Source: Duganella phyllosphaerae
Lineage (GTDB): Bacteria > Pseudomonadota > Gammaproteobacteria > Burkholderiales > Burkholderiaceae_D
Direction: 5' to 3'
DNA length: 64,000 nucleotides
Assembly: GCF_001758785.1 (NCBI RefSeq)
Contig: NZ_LROM01000025.1
Location: forward strand, 1-64,000
Shown here: piece by piece, positions 28,046 to 38,200 of the stretch
Numbering within the stretch: the first letter of the stretch is position 1
Layout of the letters: the number at the start of each line of letters is the position of its first letter
Made by a program: the position numbers and the translations under genes
Notes under the pieces: model-generated
Databases searched by the model: none
The model's input: the letters and a program-made list of their open reading frames with translations, nothing else
Told to the model about the DNA's origin: nothing

Positions 28046-28076
28046 AGGTTGGCGCCTGACGTTGCGTGAGGGTCAA
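28046..28076 (-). promoter_or_regulatory. MerR-type promoter/operator upstream of the TipAS regulator
   Basis: On the minus strand -35 TTGACC (28076-28071) and a -10-like CAACCT (28051-28046) are separated by 19 bases, the over-long spacing MerR proteins correct by DNA untwisting. The dyad CCTCACG-CAA-CGTCAGG straddles the end of the -35 box and the spacer, with one mismatch. It lies between the DUF1272 stop and the regulator start. Confidence 0.7.
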
Positions 28077-28081
28077 GGACT

Positions 28082-28330
28082 TTATACGAACTCGGCGCAA
28101 CCGGCCGGTTTGAAGATGCGCTCGGTGGAAGCGGGATTGTTGACCAGCTTGGCCAGCGGGCGCCGTGGCCGCGCCACCAGTTCGCCGCCGCAGTTCGGGC
28201 ACTTGCCCGCCAGTTTCGACGTGGCGCACGGTGCGCAGAACGTGCATTCGAACGAGCAGATGCGCGCCTCGGTGGACTCGGGCGGCAGGTCGGTGTCGCA
28301 GCATTCGCAGCTGGGTCGCAGTTGCAGCAT
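28082..28330 (-). CDS. DUF1272 small cysteine-rich protein
   Basis: An 82-residue protein matching the DUF1272 family: MLQLRPSCECCDTDLPPES, then ICSFECTFCAPC and CPNCGGELV. Eight or more cysteines in CxxC pairs point to zinc binding. Function is unknown. A GAGGAG site precedes the ATG. It lies 18 bases after the DUF5694 gene on the same strand, just upstream of the MerR-type promoter. Confidence 0.85.
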   Translation of the reverse strand: MLQLRPSCECCDTDLPPESTEARICSFECTFCAPCATSKLAGKCPNCGGELVARPRRPLAKLVNNPASTERIFKPAGCAEFV

Positions 28331-28348
28331 GGCGTAGTCTCCTCAAGG

Positions 28349-29449
28349 TCAGTTGTGCAGTACCACATCGGTACCGACGATACGCACATCATGCATCTGG
28401 TTCAGATACGCTTCAAGATAAAACTTGTGCGATGCGCCCACGACCACCAGCATGCGCAGGCCGGGCGGACTCATGGCGTCGCGGATATTGGACGCCATGC
28501 GCAGGTTGCGCGTCTCCCAGTAGGCCACGTAACCACGGCCGTAGTGCCGGGGCGATGGCTCTTCCAGCGCCGCGCCGAAGTCGCTCTTGAAGACCAGCGC
28601 CGGTTCGCTGGGGTCGTTGTACGCCCGGTACATCGCCAGCACGCCGGCGGACGTGCCGATCCGGCTTTGCAGGACCTTGTCGTTGCGGCTGCGCTGGGCG
28701 GTGGCCGGGTTGTCCCAAGCGGCCATGATGGCCGCACCGGCCGCCTTCTGTTCTGCTGCGGATGGTTCCGGTCTGTCGGCCGTGTGGTCGTCCATTGCGT
28801 ACAGCCGCTCGAGTCCCACCCGTGCGGCTACCTGCGCGGCGACCAGGTAGCTCTCGTCGGGCCGCACCATCAGCTTGTTGATGGTTTCCACCAGCGCGGC
28901 ATCAAGGCTGTCGCCAGCGTGCCGCTCAGTCACCGGCAGGCGCAGCCACTGCACCAGGGCCGAACCGGGCTCGCCGGCGGCCAGGAACAGCGCTGCCAGT
29001 TCGCGCCGCTGGCCGGTGGTGGGAGCGGCCGGCCAGGCGGCCAGCAGACGCTCGGCCCGGTCGGTGGCCTCGAACACATCGAGACCGGTCGCCGCCTGGG
29101 CTGCCGAGGTATCGCGACAATAGGTCTTGACGCTATCGGCGTAACGCTGCGGGTAGCGCTGCATCATCGCGCACTGCACGCCAGACAGATGCTCGATGGC
29201 GATTGCCTGCGGCCGCCACGCCGCCAGCCGCGCGTTGAGCACCTGCAAGGTCGTGGCATCGAACGGCTTGGGCAGCTGCGAAAAATGCGGCGAACCCAGC
29301 ACCATCACCTGGTTGATCTGCCCCCGCGCCAGCTTGAGGGTTGAAGGATCGAACTGCGGCTTGGGCGGTTCGGCGGCCAGTGCTGCCCCCTGCGTCACCA
29401 CCGCTGCAACCAGTCCCGCCATCAACCTGCGCACCAGCGTCCTATTCAT
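28349..29449 (-). CDS. DUF5694-type exported protein (TraB/ChaN-like)
   Basis: A 366-residue protein with an N-terminal signal peptide (ALAAEPP). The core begins INQVMVLGSPHFSQL and includes PQAIAIEHLSG and near the C-terminus LRMLVVVGASHKFYLEAYL. This layout of a GxxHF motif and a late GxSHK motif is that of DUF5694 and the TraB/ChaN superfamily, some members of which are metal-dependent hydrolases. Its start codon overlaps the end of the aminopeptidase-permease gene by eight bases, so translation is probably coupled. Role unknown. Confidence 0.78.
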   Translation of the reverse strand: MNRTLVRRLMAGLVAAVVTQGAALAAEPPKPQFDPSTLKLARGQINQVMVLGSPHFSQLPKPFDATTLQVLNARLAAWRPQAIAIEHLSGVQCAMMQRYPQRYADSVKTYCRDTSAAQAATGLDVFEATDRAERLLAAWPAAPTTGQRRELAALFLAAGEPGSALVQWLRLPVTERHAGDSLDAALVETINKLMVRPDESYLVAAQVAARVGLERLYAMDDHTADRPEPSAAEQKAAGAAIMAAWDNPATAQRSRNDKVLQSRIGTSAGVLAMYRAYNDPSEPALVFKSDFGAALEEPSPRHYGRGYVAYWETRNLRMASNIRDAMSPPGLRMLVVVGASHKFYLEAYLNQMHDVRIVGTDVVLHN

Positions 29450-32400
29450 TGCCCACCTCCTTGCGGTTATCGCCCGGCACGCGGTCGATCATCTTGTTGT
29501 ACGGATCGATGCCCACCTCGAACGGCTTGTCCTTGACCGTCACCGTCAAGACCGGGTCGCTGCCGCGCAGCAGGCGTTTTTCCAGGTACAGCACTTTTTC
29601 GTCGGCCTCCTTGGCGCCCGGGGCACGGGCGAAGATGCCGATTTCCACCGGCTCGTCGTAGGCGCGCGGCGTTTCCTTGCCCTTGCCGTCCGCTTCCAGC
29701 TTGGCCAGGTGCAGTTTCAGGGTGACGTCCCACTGGCCGTCCGGGCGCTTTTTGGCGCTCGCCTCGGTCACGCGGTTGTCGTACAGGACGATCTTTTCGA
29801 ACAGGTCGGTGATCAGGGCCTGCTTGTCCTGCGGCGCTTCGGCGCGCAAATACTCGAGCAATTCGCGGCTGGTGGTGTACGGCGCCTGCTGGTAGCCCTT
29901 GTCCTGCAGGAAGCGCTTGAGCGCGCGGTTGACCGCGTCTTCGCCGATCTCGTCGCGCAGGCGGTAAAACACCAGGCTGCCCTTGCGGTAGTGGATGTAG
30001 TCCTGGTTTTCCACGCGGTACAGCGGCAGCTCCTCGATCACTTCGCCGCCACGGCCGCGCAAGTAGGCGTCGAGTTCGAAGCGCAGGAAGCGGCGCAGCT
30101 TGTTGCGGCCGTATTCCTTCTCCATCACCATCAGCGCCGAGTACTGCGCCAGCGATTCGATCAGCATCGACGCGCCCTGCACATTGGCGCCCACCACCTG
30201 GTGGCCCCACCACTGGTGCGCCATCTCGTGCGCGGTCACGTAGAACACGTAGTCGATATTGTCCCTGTCGCGCAGGTCGGCGATAAAGCCGATGCCTTCC
30301 GAATACGGGATGGTGTTGGCAAACGACTGGGCAAAGCTCTGGTACCTCGGGAACTCGAGGATGCGCACCTGGCGGAACTGGTACGGCGTGAAGTTGGCGA
30401 CAAAGTAGTCGAGCGACTTTTGCGTCGAGGTGATCATGCGATCGACGTTGTAGCCGTGCCTGGCATCGTAATACACCTCGATCGGCAAGCCGCGCCATTC
30501 GCCCTTTTTGACGTTCCAGCGCGCCGACAGGTAGGCAAAGAAGCCCACCATCGGCCGGTCCATCTTGTAATGGAAATAGCGGCGGCCATCCTTTTCCCAG
30601 CTGTTTTGCAGGTAGCCGGGCGCCATCGCGATCTGGTCGGAGGACGTGGAGACGGTGGTCTCGAAGTTGATCCAGTCGGTGTCGCCGAAGACGTTGTTGG
30701 CGCGCGCTTTTTCATCTTCCAGCCTGGCCATGCGCTGCGGCTCGCCCAGTCCGCGCTTGCGGCGCTCGTTGCGGTCCTTGAGCTCCATGTCCGGCTGGTA
30801 GCCAAAGCGCGGGAAGAAGGCGCCGTTGTTGAAGAAAGTGCCTTTCAGGTTGATGCCATCGGGCGCGCCCTGGTTGGTGAACCCTTCGGGATGGACGTCG
30901 ACCGTGAAGTCGAGCTCGAGCTGGGCGCCGGCGGCGATCGGCTGCGCCAGGCGCAGCACGCGAAAGCCCAGCGCCTGGTCGTCGCTGACGACCGTGTGCG
31001 CGGGCAGGTTGGCAAAGCGCGTGGTCACGTCCGGGTTCAGTTGCAGGCGCAGCTCGGCCAGCGGCGCGCCGCTCTTGTTTTCCATGCGGTAATGACCGCG
31101 CACGATCACGCGGCGCTGGTCCGGATAGATATCGACATCGGCGCGCACGTCGGTCACGCGCGGCTGCGGCAGGTCCTTGTAGCGACGGTACGATTTTTCG
31201 TAACGGGCCTGCTCGTCCATGCGCACATTGCCAGGCTGGTAGCGGTTGAGCTGATTGGTGTTGTGGAAGATCCAGGCGCCGGTGCCGGCAAAGCCGGCCA
31301 GGCACAGCGCCAGCAGCACGCCGGACGGCCCGCGCAGGCGGCTGCCTGCGGCGCGCACGCGGCGGCGCCACGGCAGTACCAGGCCACGCACCCAGAACGC
31401 CTGCGCCACCGCCAGCAGCGCCAGCGTGGCGCAGCCCCAGTACACGGCGAACCACGACCAGCCCAGCAGGAAGTGGCCGTAACCGTTCATGTCGGAATAC
31501 TTGAGTTGCGGCAGCGAAGCGAAGTTGTAGAGGTTGTGGTCGAAATGCAGCGCGCCCAGCACCAGTTGCGCCACCATGTAGAGGACGATCGCCAGGTAAC
31601 CGATGAACTTGTTGTTGACCAGCACCTGCAACACCAGCGCCAGCAAGCCGAGCATCACGAAGCTGGCCGAGTCGAGCAGCAGCGCCTGCAGGTACAGGCC
31701 CGGCTCCACCGGCACGCCGCCCTTGAGCAGCTGGACGCACATCGCCGTCAGCGCACCGACCAGCAAAAAGCCGAACACCACGCCCACCAGCGCCAGGCTC
31801 TTGGCCACCAGCGGGGCCCAGTCGGGCACCGGCAGCGCATCGCTCACGTCGGCCACCTTGAACTGGCGGTCGCGGAAGATCAGCTCACCGGCGTAGAAGG
31901 TCAGCACGATGATCAGCAGGAAACTGAAGCTGCCTTGCAGGGTCTCGAGCATCATGTACGTCACCGGGTAAATGGCGGTGCCGAACATCTTGCTGCCCTG
32001 GCTGGCGGCGCCGATAAAATTGGCCATGCCGAAGATCAGCATCACCAGGAACGGCACGCTCTTGAACACGGCCGCGGCGTCGAAGCGCAGGATGTGCCAG
32101 CATTGCTGCCAGGCGGTGCCCGGCCCGAAGCGCGGCACAATCGCCGGCAGGACGGTGGTGGCGGGCAGCACAGGCACGGCTGCGGCTGCGGCTGCGGCTG
32201 CGGTGCTGCGCTTGCGGCCCCACCAGCGGCGGCCGGTGCCGGCGCGCTGCGGCTTGAACAGCACCAGCGTGGCGCCAAAGCAGGCCAGCGCCACGCCCAG
32301 CCACAGCGCGCGGTTGGCCAGCAGGTAGCCGGCCACTGGCGGCACGATGGTATTCGCTTCGGCGGACGTGAAGTAGCGGGTAGCGCGGCCAAAGGCGCGC

Positions 32401-33038
32401 ATGCCGAACGGATCGAGCAGCACCGCCACCCATTCATTGCTGACATCGCGCGTCAACACGCCGGCCACGCCCCACAGCACGAAGAAAGCCAGCACGCCCA
32501 GGTACACCATCATCATCGAGCGGGTGGTGGCCGCCAGCAGCATCAGGAGCGCACCGATGAACACCAGGTTGGGGATCACCAGCCAGGCGAACGCCCACAG
32601 GTAGGCGTGCAACGGCACCGGGCCCACGCGCACCGCGTCCACCCACGGCATCATCGGACCGATCACCGTGCCCAGTGCGATCACCACGAACATCGCCAGG
32701 CACGCTGCCAGGCCGGCCAGGAAGCGTCCGACCAGGTACTGGTACTTGCGCATCGGCGTGGCGAACAACATGTCGGAGATGCCCACCTCGGTATCGCGCA
32801 GCACGGCGCCGGCGATAAAGATGGTCACCGTGAGCATCGACAGCACGGTAAAGGCGCCCAGCAGCTGCACCACCACCACCGGCGCGTTGCGGTGGACGTT
32901 GCCGATCGCGCCGCCCACCACCACGGCGTCGCTGGTGGTGGCGCCGAAGGCCATCAGGCCCAGCACGAAGGCGGTGACCCACAGCAGCGGCTGGCGCAAC
33001 TGGTAGCGCAGGTCGAACTTGAAGAATTCCATCAGCAT
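29442..33038 (-). CDS. ABC permease fused to M1-family aminopeptidase
   Basis: A 1198-residue membrane protein. The N-terminal half has two blocks of ABC-2 type helices (about 20-245 and 310-590), joined by a stretch containing a nine-alanine run. After another helix (about 575-595) comes a periplasmic M1 metallopeptidase domain with zinc motif HEMAHQWWGH (about 930) and a Glu about 20 residues later in ESLAQYSALMV. Permease/M1 fusions are a known but poorly studied class. GGAG precedes the ATG at 33038; the partner ATPase gene ends 10 bases upstream. A peptide or envelope-stress role is plausible, not shown. Confidence 0.9.
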   Translation of the reverse strand: MLMEFFKFDLRYQLRQPLLWVTAFVLGLMAFGATTSDAVVVGGAIGNVHRNAPVVVVQLLGAFTVLSMLTVTIFIAGAVLRDTEVGISDMLFATPMRKYQYLVGRFLAGLAACLAMFVVIALGTVIGPMMPWVDAVRVGPVPLHAYLWAFAWLVIPNLVFIGALLMLLAATTRSMMMVYLGVLAFFVLWGVAGVLTRDVSNEWVAVLLDPFGMRAFGRATRYFTSAEANTIVPPVAGYLLANRALWLGVALACFGATLVLFKPQRAGTGRRWWGRKRSTAAAAAAAAVPVLPATTVLPAIVPRFGPGTAWQQCWHILRFDAAAVFKSVPFLVMLIFGMANFIGAASQGSKMFGTAIYPVTYMMLETLQGSFSFLLIIVLTFYAGELIFRDRQFKVADVSDALPVPDWAPLVAKSLALVGVVFGFLLVGALTAMCVQLLKGGVPVEPGLYLQALLLDSASFVMLGLLALVLQVLVNNKFIGYLAIVLYMVAQLVLGALHFDHNLYNFASLPQLKYSDMNGYGHFLLGWSWFAVYWGCATLALLAVAQAFWVRGLVLPWRRRVRAAGSRLRGPSGVLLALCLAGFAGTGAWIFHNTNQLNRYQPGNVRMDEQARYEKSYRRYKDLPQPRVTDVRADVDIYPDQRRVIVRGHYRMENKSGAPLAELRLQLNPDVTTRFANLPAHTVVSDDQALGFRVLRLAQPIAAGAQLELDFTVDVHPEGFTNQGAPDGINLKGTFFNNGAFFPRFGYQPDMELKDRNERRKRGLGEPQRMARLEDEKARANNVFGDTDWINFETTVSTSSDQIAMAPGYLQNSWEKDGRRYFHYKMDRPMVGFFAYLSARWNVKKGEWRGLPIEVYYDARHGYNVDRMITSTQKSLDYFVANFTPYQFRQVRILEFPRYQSFAQSFANTIPYSEGIGFIADLRDRDNIDYVFYVTAHEMAHQWWGHQVVGANVQGASMLIESLAQYSALMVMEKEYGRNKLRRFLRFELDAYLRGRGGEVIEELPLYRVENQDYIHYRKGSLVFYRLRDEIGEDAVNRALKRFLQDKGYQQAPYTTSRELLEYLRAEAPQDKQALITDLFEKIVLYDNRVTEASAKKRPDGQWDVTLKLHLAKLEADGKGKETPRAYDEPVEIGIFARAPGAKEADEKVLYLEKRLLRGSDPVLTVTVKDKPFEVGIDPYNKMIDRVPGDNRKEVGNE

Positions 33039-33048
33039 GGCGTGCTCC

Positions 33049-33945
33049 TCAAGCCTGAACCACAGCCGCAGCGGCGCGGTGGGCGGCGCGCACGTGCAGG
33101 AAGTACACGTCTTCCAGGTTCGGCTCGACCGCGATGAAGCCGTCGTCGGGCTGGCTGTCCGCATACACGTGGATTTGCGGCTTGCCACCCACCAGGCGGG
33201 TGCGCAGCACGTTCATGCGCTCCTGGTAGCCAGGCAGCGCTTCGGCGCTCACGGTGCGGCGCCAGACCTTGTCGCGCAGGGTGTCGATGGCGGCCTGCGG
33301 CTCGCCCTGCACCAGTACCTGGCCCTTGACGATCACCGCCATCTGCGGGCACAGGTCGGTGACGTCTTCGACGATGTGGGTGGAGAGGATGACCACCACC
33401 TGTTCGCCGATGCGGGCCAGAAGATTGAGAAAACGGTTACGCTCGTCGGGATCGAGGCCGGCGGTCGGCTCGTCGACGATCACCAGTTTGGGCGCGCCCA
33501 GCAGCGCCTGGGCAATGCCGAAGCGCTGGCGCATGCCGCCCGAATACGTGCCCAGGTTGCGCTTGCGCGCGTCCCACAGGTTGGTTTGCTGCAGCAGCGC
33601 TTCGACCGCTTCCTTGCGCTCGCCGCGCGCGGTCAGGCCCTTGAGCACGGCAAAGTGGTTGAGCAGCACATCGGCGCTCACCTTGGGATAGACGCCGAAA
33701 TCCTGCGGCAGGTAGCCAAGCTGGCGGCGCAGCGCCTGCGGCTCGGCCAATACATCGAGGCCGTTGAAGGTGATGGAGCCGCTGTCGGGGTCCTGCAGGG
33801 TGGCGATGGTGCGCATCAGCGACGACTTGCCGGCGCCGTTCGGACCCAGCAGGCCGAACATGCCATGGCCGATCTCCAGCGTGACGTCGTTGATGGCCTT
33901 GACGCCGTTGTCGTAGGTCTTGTTGAGCTGTTTGATCGAAAGCAT
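33049..33945 (-). CDS. ABC transporter ATP-binding protein
   Basis: A 298-residue ATPase with Walker A GPNGAGKSS (about 36-44), Q-loop GYLPQDFGVYPKV, signature YSGGMRQRFGIA, Walker B LVIVDEPTAGLDP and switch His in LSTHIVEDV. The C-terminal 80 residues form an accessory domain. It is immediately upstream of the permease/M1 fusion and almost certainly energises it. The start is ATG 33945 with AGGAGA nine bases upstream. A dyad-containing promoter lies at 33995-34023. Confidence 0.93.
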   Translation of the reverse strand: MLSIKQLNKTYDNGVKAINDVTLEIGHGMFGLLGPNGAGKSSLMRTIATLQDPDSGSITFNGLDVLAEPQALRRQLGYLPQDFGVYPKVSADVLLNHFAVLKGLTARGERKEAVEALLQQTNLWDARKRNLGTYSGGMRQRFGIAQALLGAPKLVIVDEPTAGLDPDERNRFLNLLARIGEQVVVILSTHIVEDVTDLCPQMAVIVKGQVLVQGEPQAAIDTLRDKVWRRTVSAEALPGYQERMNVLRTRLVGGKPQIHVYADSQPDDGFIAVEPNLEDVYFLHVRAAHRAAAAVVQA

Positions 33946-33994
33946 GACGCCAGGTCTCCTGATAAGCCGGAGCCACACGCTCCGAAGCAACCTT

Positions 33995-34023
33995 ACTATA
34001 GAGCAAAGTTGCAAACTTATCAG
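33995..34023 (-). promoter_or_regulatory. Candidate promoter with dyad operator for the ABC/M1 operon
   Basis: On the minus strand CTGATA (34023-34018) and TATAGT (34000-33995) are spaced 17 bases. The spacer contains the perfect dyad AAGTT-GCA-AACTT (34006-34018). A dyad filling the spacer is a typical repressor site, for example of GntR or PadR regulators, but no such regulator is in the window. Confidence 0.5.
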
Positions 34024-34080
34024 TGTCTTTCGATCAACGGCGGTTTTGTGCGACAGACGGCAGAAAACGCGGGGTGGACG

Positions 34081-34995
34081 TTAGTACTGGCGATACTCGG
34101 GGAACATTTCCTTGAGCAGGAAGGACAGCAATTCCGCCTCGTCTTCTTTGCGCGCACTCATCTTGACGGTACGGCCCAGGCGGCGCGATTCCCATTCGAA
34201 GTCGCCCGGCTTTTCCTTGCGGATGATCTTGATCATTTCCTTGGCCACGGCGGTCTCGATATCCTTCTCGCTGCCCTGCTCGACGTGGATCTGTTGCAGC
34301 CAGTTGCGCTTGAAGTTGGTATTCCAGCCACGGAATTTCACGTCGGCGCTGTTGGAGCGCTTGTCCACCGAGAACACGCCGCCGGTGTCGTTCGGATCCT
34401 GGCCGCCCCGGGCGTTGGCGCCGGCGATATTGGCCTTGGCGCGCGCCAGCGAGCGTTCGGCGGCCGACTGGGCCGGCTCGGCCGGCTGCGGCGACGGATT
34501 GGCCGCCTCGCGCTCGGCGCGGCGCTTGGCTAGCATCTGCGACATGTCCTGCTCTTGCGGCGGTGGTGGTGGCGGCGTCATGGTCGCCTGCACCGGCGGC
34601 ACGAAGGTTTCCAGCTTGGGCTGGGCCGGCGTCGGCTTGGTACGCACGGTGCTCGGCTTGCTTGGCGCGGGCTTGACCGGCTTGGTCGGCTTGGGTTCAG
34701 CCTTCTTCGGTGACGGCTTGACGGTCGGCTTTTGCGGCGTAATCGGCAATGGCGAGATGTACACCATCTCGCCGCCCTTGGGCGCGGACTTGGTCTTCGG
34801 CGGTGGCGGCGACGGCGCGAACAGGTAGTACAGCACGAACGCCAGGTGCAGGGCGACGGTGAACGCCAGGCCGTAGCGGCGGGGAATCGATTTCTTCTGT
34901 TCCCACAAGGCGTACGCGTCCCCCGGCAGCGGCAAAGGCTGGCCGCAGGTTTCGCAATAACCGTTGGCGGAAAGGATGTGGGAGTCGTGGTGCAA
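34081..34995 (-). CDS. TonB-like single-pass membrane protein of unknown function
   Basis: A 304-residue protein I do not recognise. The N-terminus has a CxxC pair (GYCETCGQPLPL), then a transmembrane helix (about 41-60, LAFTVALHLAFVLYYLF). A long Pro/Lys-rich periplasmic stretch follows (about 61-150, including six consecutive prolines), then a charged helical part and a C-terminal domain (about 215-304) with WNTNFKRNWLQQIHVEQGS and ESRRLGRTVKMSARKE. The layout resembles TonB/TolA energy transducers, but the C-terminal domain is not an obvious TonB domain. It stands alone, with no exbB/exbD neighbours. Confidence 0.6.
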   Translation of the reverse strand: MHHDSHILSANGYCETCGQPLPLPGDAYALWEQKKSIPRRYGLAFTVALHLAFVLYYLFAPSPPPPKTKSAPKGGEMVYISPLPITPQKPTVKPSPKKAEPKPTKPVKPAPSKPSTVRTKPTPAQPKLETFVPPVQATMTPPPPPPQEQDMSQMLAKRRAEREAANPSPQPAEPAQSAAERSLARAKANIAGANARGGQDPNDTGGVFSVDKRSNSADVKFRGWNTNFKRNWLQQIHVEQGSEKDIETAVAKEMIKIIRKEKPGDFEWESRRLGRTVKMSARKEDEAELLSFLLKEMFPEYRQY

Positions 34996-35225
34996 GATAC
35001 GGAACCTTGTGGAACGAAGTCTTCAAAATGCGGCCATAGTGCCAGACTCCCGGCATTTTGGGAATCGCTCGGGAATTCAAAGCCAGCCATCATAGCGCGC
35101 CGCACGAAACGGCGTGCGTGCTCCAAGTATCTACTTTACAAGTTACGGCTCTTGACGGGTGTTACCTTATGTATCCAAAGCAAGTAATTTGCATTACGGA
35201 TGCGTAAGGATGCCACGGTTGCACC

Positions 35226-38200
35226 TCATATTGCGTGCGCGACGCCACATTCTTCGTCACTGAGCGGTCCAGTACCGCTGTACCGGTCCAGGTACAGGTA
35301 AATCACCGGCGTGATGTACAGCGTAATTGCTTGCGAAAAGATCAACCCACCCACCACGGCCAGACCCAGCGGCTGGCGCAATTCGGCGCCGGCGCCCAGG
35401 CCCAGGGCGATCGGCAGCGCGCCCATGATGGCTGCCAGCGTGGTCATCATGATCGGCCGGAAGCGCAGGATGCAAGCTTCGCGGATCGCGTCGGCCGGCG
35501 CCCTGCCCTCGGTGCGCTGCACGTGCAGGGCGAAGTCGATCATCATGATGGCGTTTTTCTTGACGATGCCGATCAGCATCAGGATGCCGATGATGGCGAT
35601 CATGGTCAGGTCGAGATTAAAAATCCACAGCGTGATCAATGCCCCCACCGCTGCCGACGGCAAGCCGGCCAGGATGGTCAGCGGGTGGATATAGCTCTCG
35701 TACAGCACGCCCAGCAGCACGTAGATCACGCCCAGCGCCGCCAGGATCAGCACCACCTGGCTGCCTTGCGAACTCTGGAACACGGCCGCGTCGCCGCCAT
35801 AGTTGGTGATGATCGATGGTGGCAGGCGCATGTCGATGCCCATCTGGTCGATCTTGGCGGTGGCCTTGCCCAGCGGTACATCGGGCGCCAGGTTGAACGA
35901 CAGGGTAATCGCCTGCAACTGGCCCTGGTGGTTGACTGCCGTGGGGCCGACGGTGCGCTCCACGCTGGCAAAGCTCGACAATTTCACCAGTTGACCGGCC
36001 TTGTTGCGCACCGAGATTTTCGTCAGTGCATTATCGAACTGGCGATCGGCGTCGGCCGCTTCGAGGATCACGTAGTAGCTGGCCGCCGGCGAATAGATGG
36101 TCGAGACCTGCCGCTCACCAAAGGCCAGGTACAGCGCGGTGCGCACGTCGCCCAGCGCCACGCCCAGGTTGTTGGCCTTGTCGCGGTCGATCTTGAGCGA
36201 AGCTTGCAAACCGCGATTTTGCGTGTCGCTGGTGACGTCGCGGAAATCGGGATCGGCGCGCAGCAGCTCCTGGTATTTCTGCGCCCACTCGCCCAGCGCG
36301 CCGGGGCTGACCGACTGCAAGGTGTACTGGTAGCGGCTCTTGGACTGGCGCCCGCCCAGTTGCAGGTTCTGCACCGGGCTCAGGTATACGGCAATGCCCG
36401 GTATCGATCCGGTGGCCTTGCGCAGGCTGTCGAGCACTTGCGGCATCTTGTCGCGCTGGGCCCGTGGCTTCAATACCAGGAACATCCGGCCGGTATTGCC
36501 GCCGCCGGTAAAGGACGTCACATCCTGCACATTGGGGTCGGCGCGCAGCACGTCCACCACGCGGTCTTGCAGCGCCAGCATGGCCGACGTCGAGATATCT
36601 TCCGAGGCCTCGGTGTTGACGCGGATTTGCCCCAGGTCTTCCTCGGGGAAGAAGCCTTTCGGGATCGCCATGTACAGCACCACCGTCAGCGCAAAAGTGC
36701 CGAAGGCCAGCATCAGCACCGGGAAGCGATGGCGCAGCGCGATGTCGAGCGTGCTGGCGTAGCCATTGCGCAGCCTGGTAAAACCGGCCTCGAACCAGCG
36801 TCCCAGCCAGTTGCCTTTGTCATGCTCGGGGTCGATGGTATCGGCCGGCAGCAGGCGGCTGGCCAGCATCGGCACCAGCATCAGCGACACCGCCGCCGAT
36901 ACCAGCACCGCCAGCGCCACCACCACCGCAAATTCGTGGAACATCAGCCCGATCACACCGGGCATGAAGAAGATCGGAATGAACACGGCCACCAGCGACA
37001 CGGAGATCGAGATAATCGTAAAACCCATTTCCTTCGAGCCGATCAGTGCCGCCTGCAGCGGTTTTTTGCCCAGCTCGATATGACGGACGATGTTTTCCAG
37101 TACCACGATGGCGTCATCGACCACCAGCCCCACGGCCAGCGTGATGCCGAGCAGCGAGATGTTGTCGAGGCTGTAGCCGAACGCGTACAGCAAGGCCAGC
37201 GCGCCCAGCAGCGAAATCGGCATGGTAATCGCCGGAATGAAGGTGGCGGCCGCGCGGCGCAGGAACAAAAAGATCACCAGCACCACCAGCACGATGGTCA
37301 GCAGCAAGGTCAGATTCACATCGTGGATCGCCTCGCGGATCGACACCGAGCGGTCATTGACCAGGTTGATGTTGACCGACGCCGGCAACTGCGACTGGAA
37401 CCGCGGCAGCAGCGCGCGCACGCCATCGACCACCTGCACGGTGTTGGCGTCGGGCTGGCGCTGCACCAGCAGCACGATCGAGCGCTCGCCGTTGTAGCTG
37501 CCGGCCGCTTTGACCGACTGGAAGCTGTCTTCCACCGTCGCCACGTCTTTCAGGCGCACCGGCTCGCCGTTGCGCACCGCCACGATCAGGTCGGCGAACT
37601 CAGATGCCTTCATCAGTTGCGGATTGCCCTGGATGGTCAGGGTCTGGCTGGGACCGTCGAGGACACCGAGCGGCGTATTGGCGTTGGCCGACTTGATCGC
37701 CTGCTGCAGTTCTTCCAGGGTCAGGTCGCGGGCGTTGAGCAGGTCGGACCGGGCGCGGATACGCACCGCGAAACGCTTCTGGCCGTTGACACTCACCTGC
37801 GCCACGCCCGGCAAGGTGGACAGGCTGGGCGCCACCAGGTTTTCGGCGTAATCGTTCAGTTCGGCCAAGGTGAGCGACGGCGAATTCATGGTCATGAACA
37901 GCACCGGCGCGTCGGCCGGGTTGACCTTGCGGTACGACGGCAAATCGGTCATTTCGATCGGCAACTGGCGCTGGGCGCGCAGCAAGGCGGCCTGCACATC
38001 GACCGCCGCTTCGTTGACGTTGATGCTGGTATCGAATTCGAGCGTGAGAGAAGAATTACCCAGCGTGTTCGACGACGTGATCAGGGTCAGGCCGGCAATC
38101 GTGGAAAACTGCTTTTCCAGCGGCAGCGCCACCGACGACGCCATGGTCTCGGGCGACGCTCCCGGCAGGTCGGCCGAGACGTTGATCACCGGCGTGTTGT

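Noticed and set aside
29196-33137. Plus-strand open frame of about 1300 codons
   Set aside because: It lies opposite the permease/M1 gene, is His/Gln/Arg-rich as expected from the complement of a high-GC gene, and shows no domain or plausible start.
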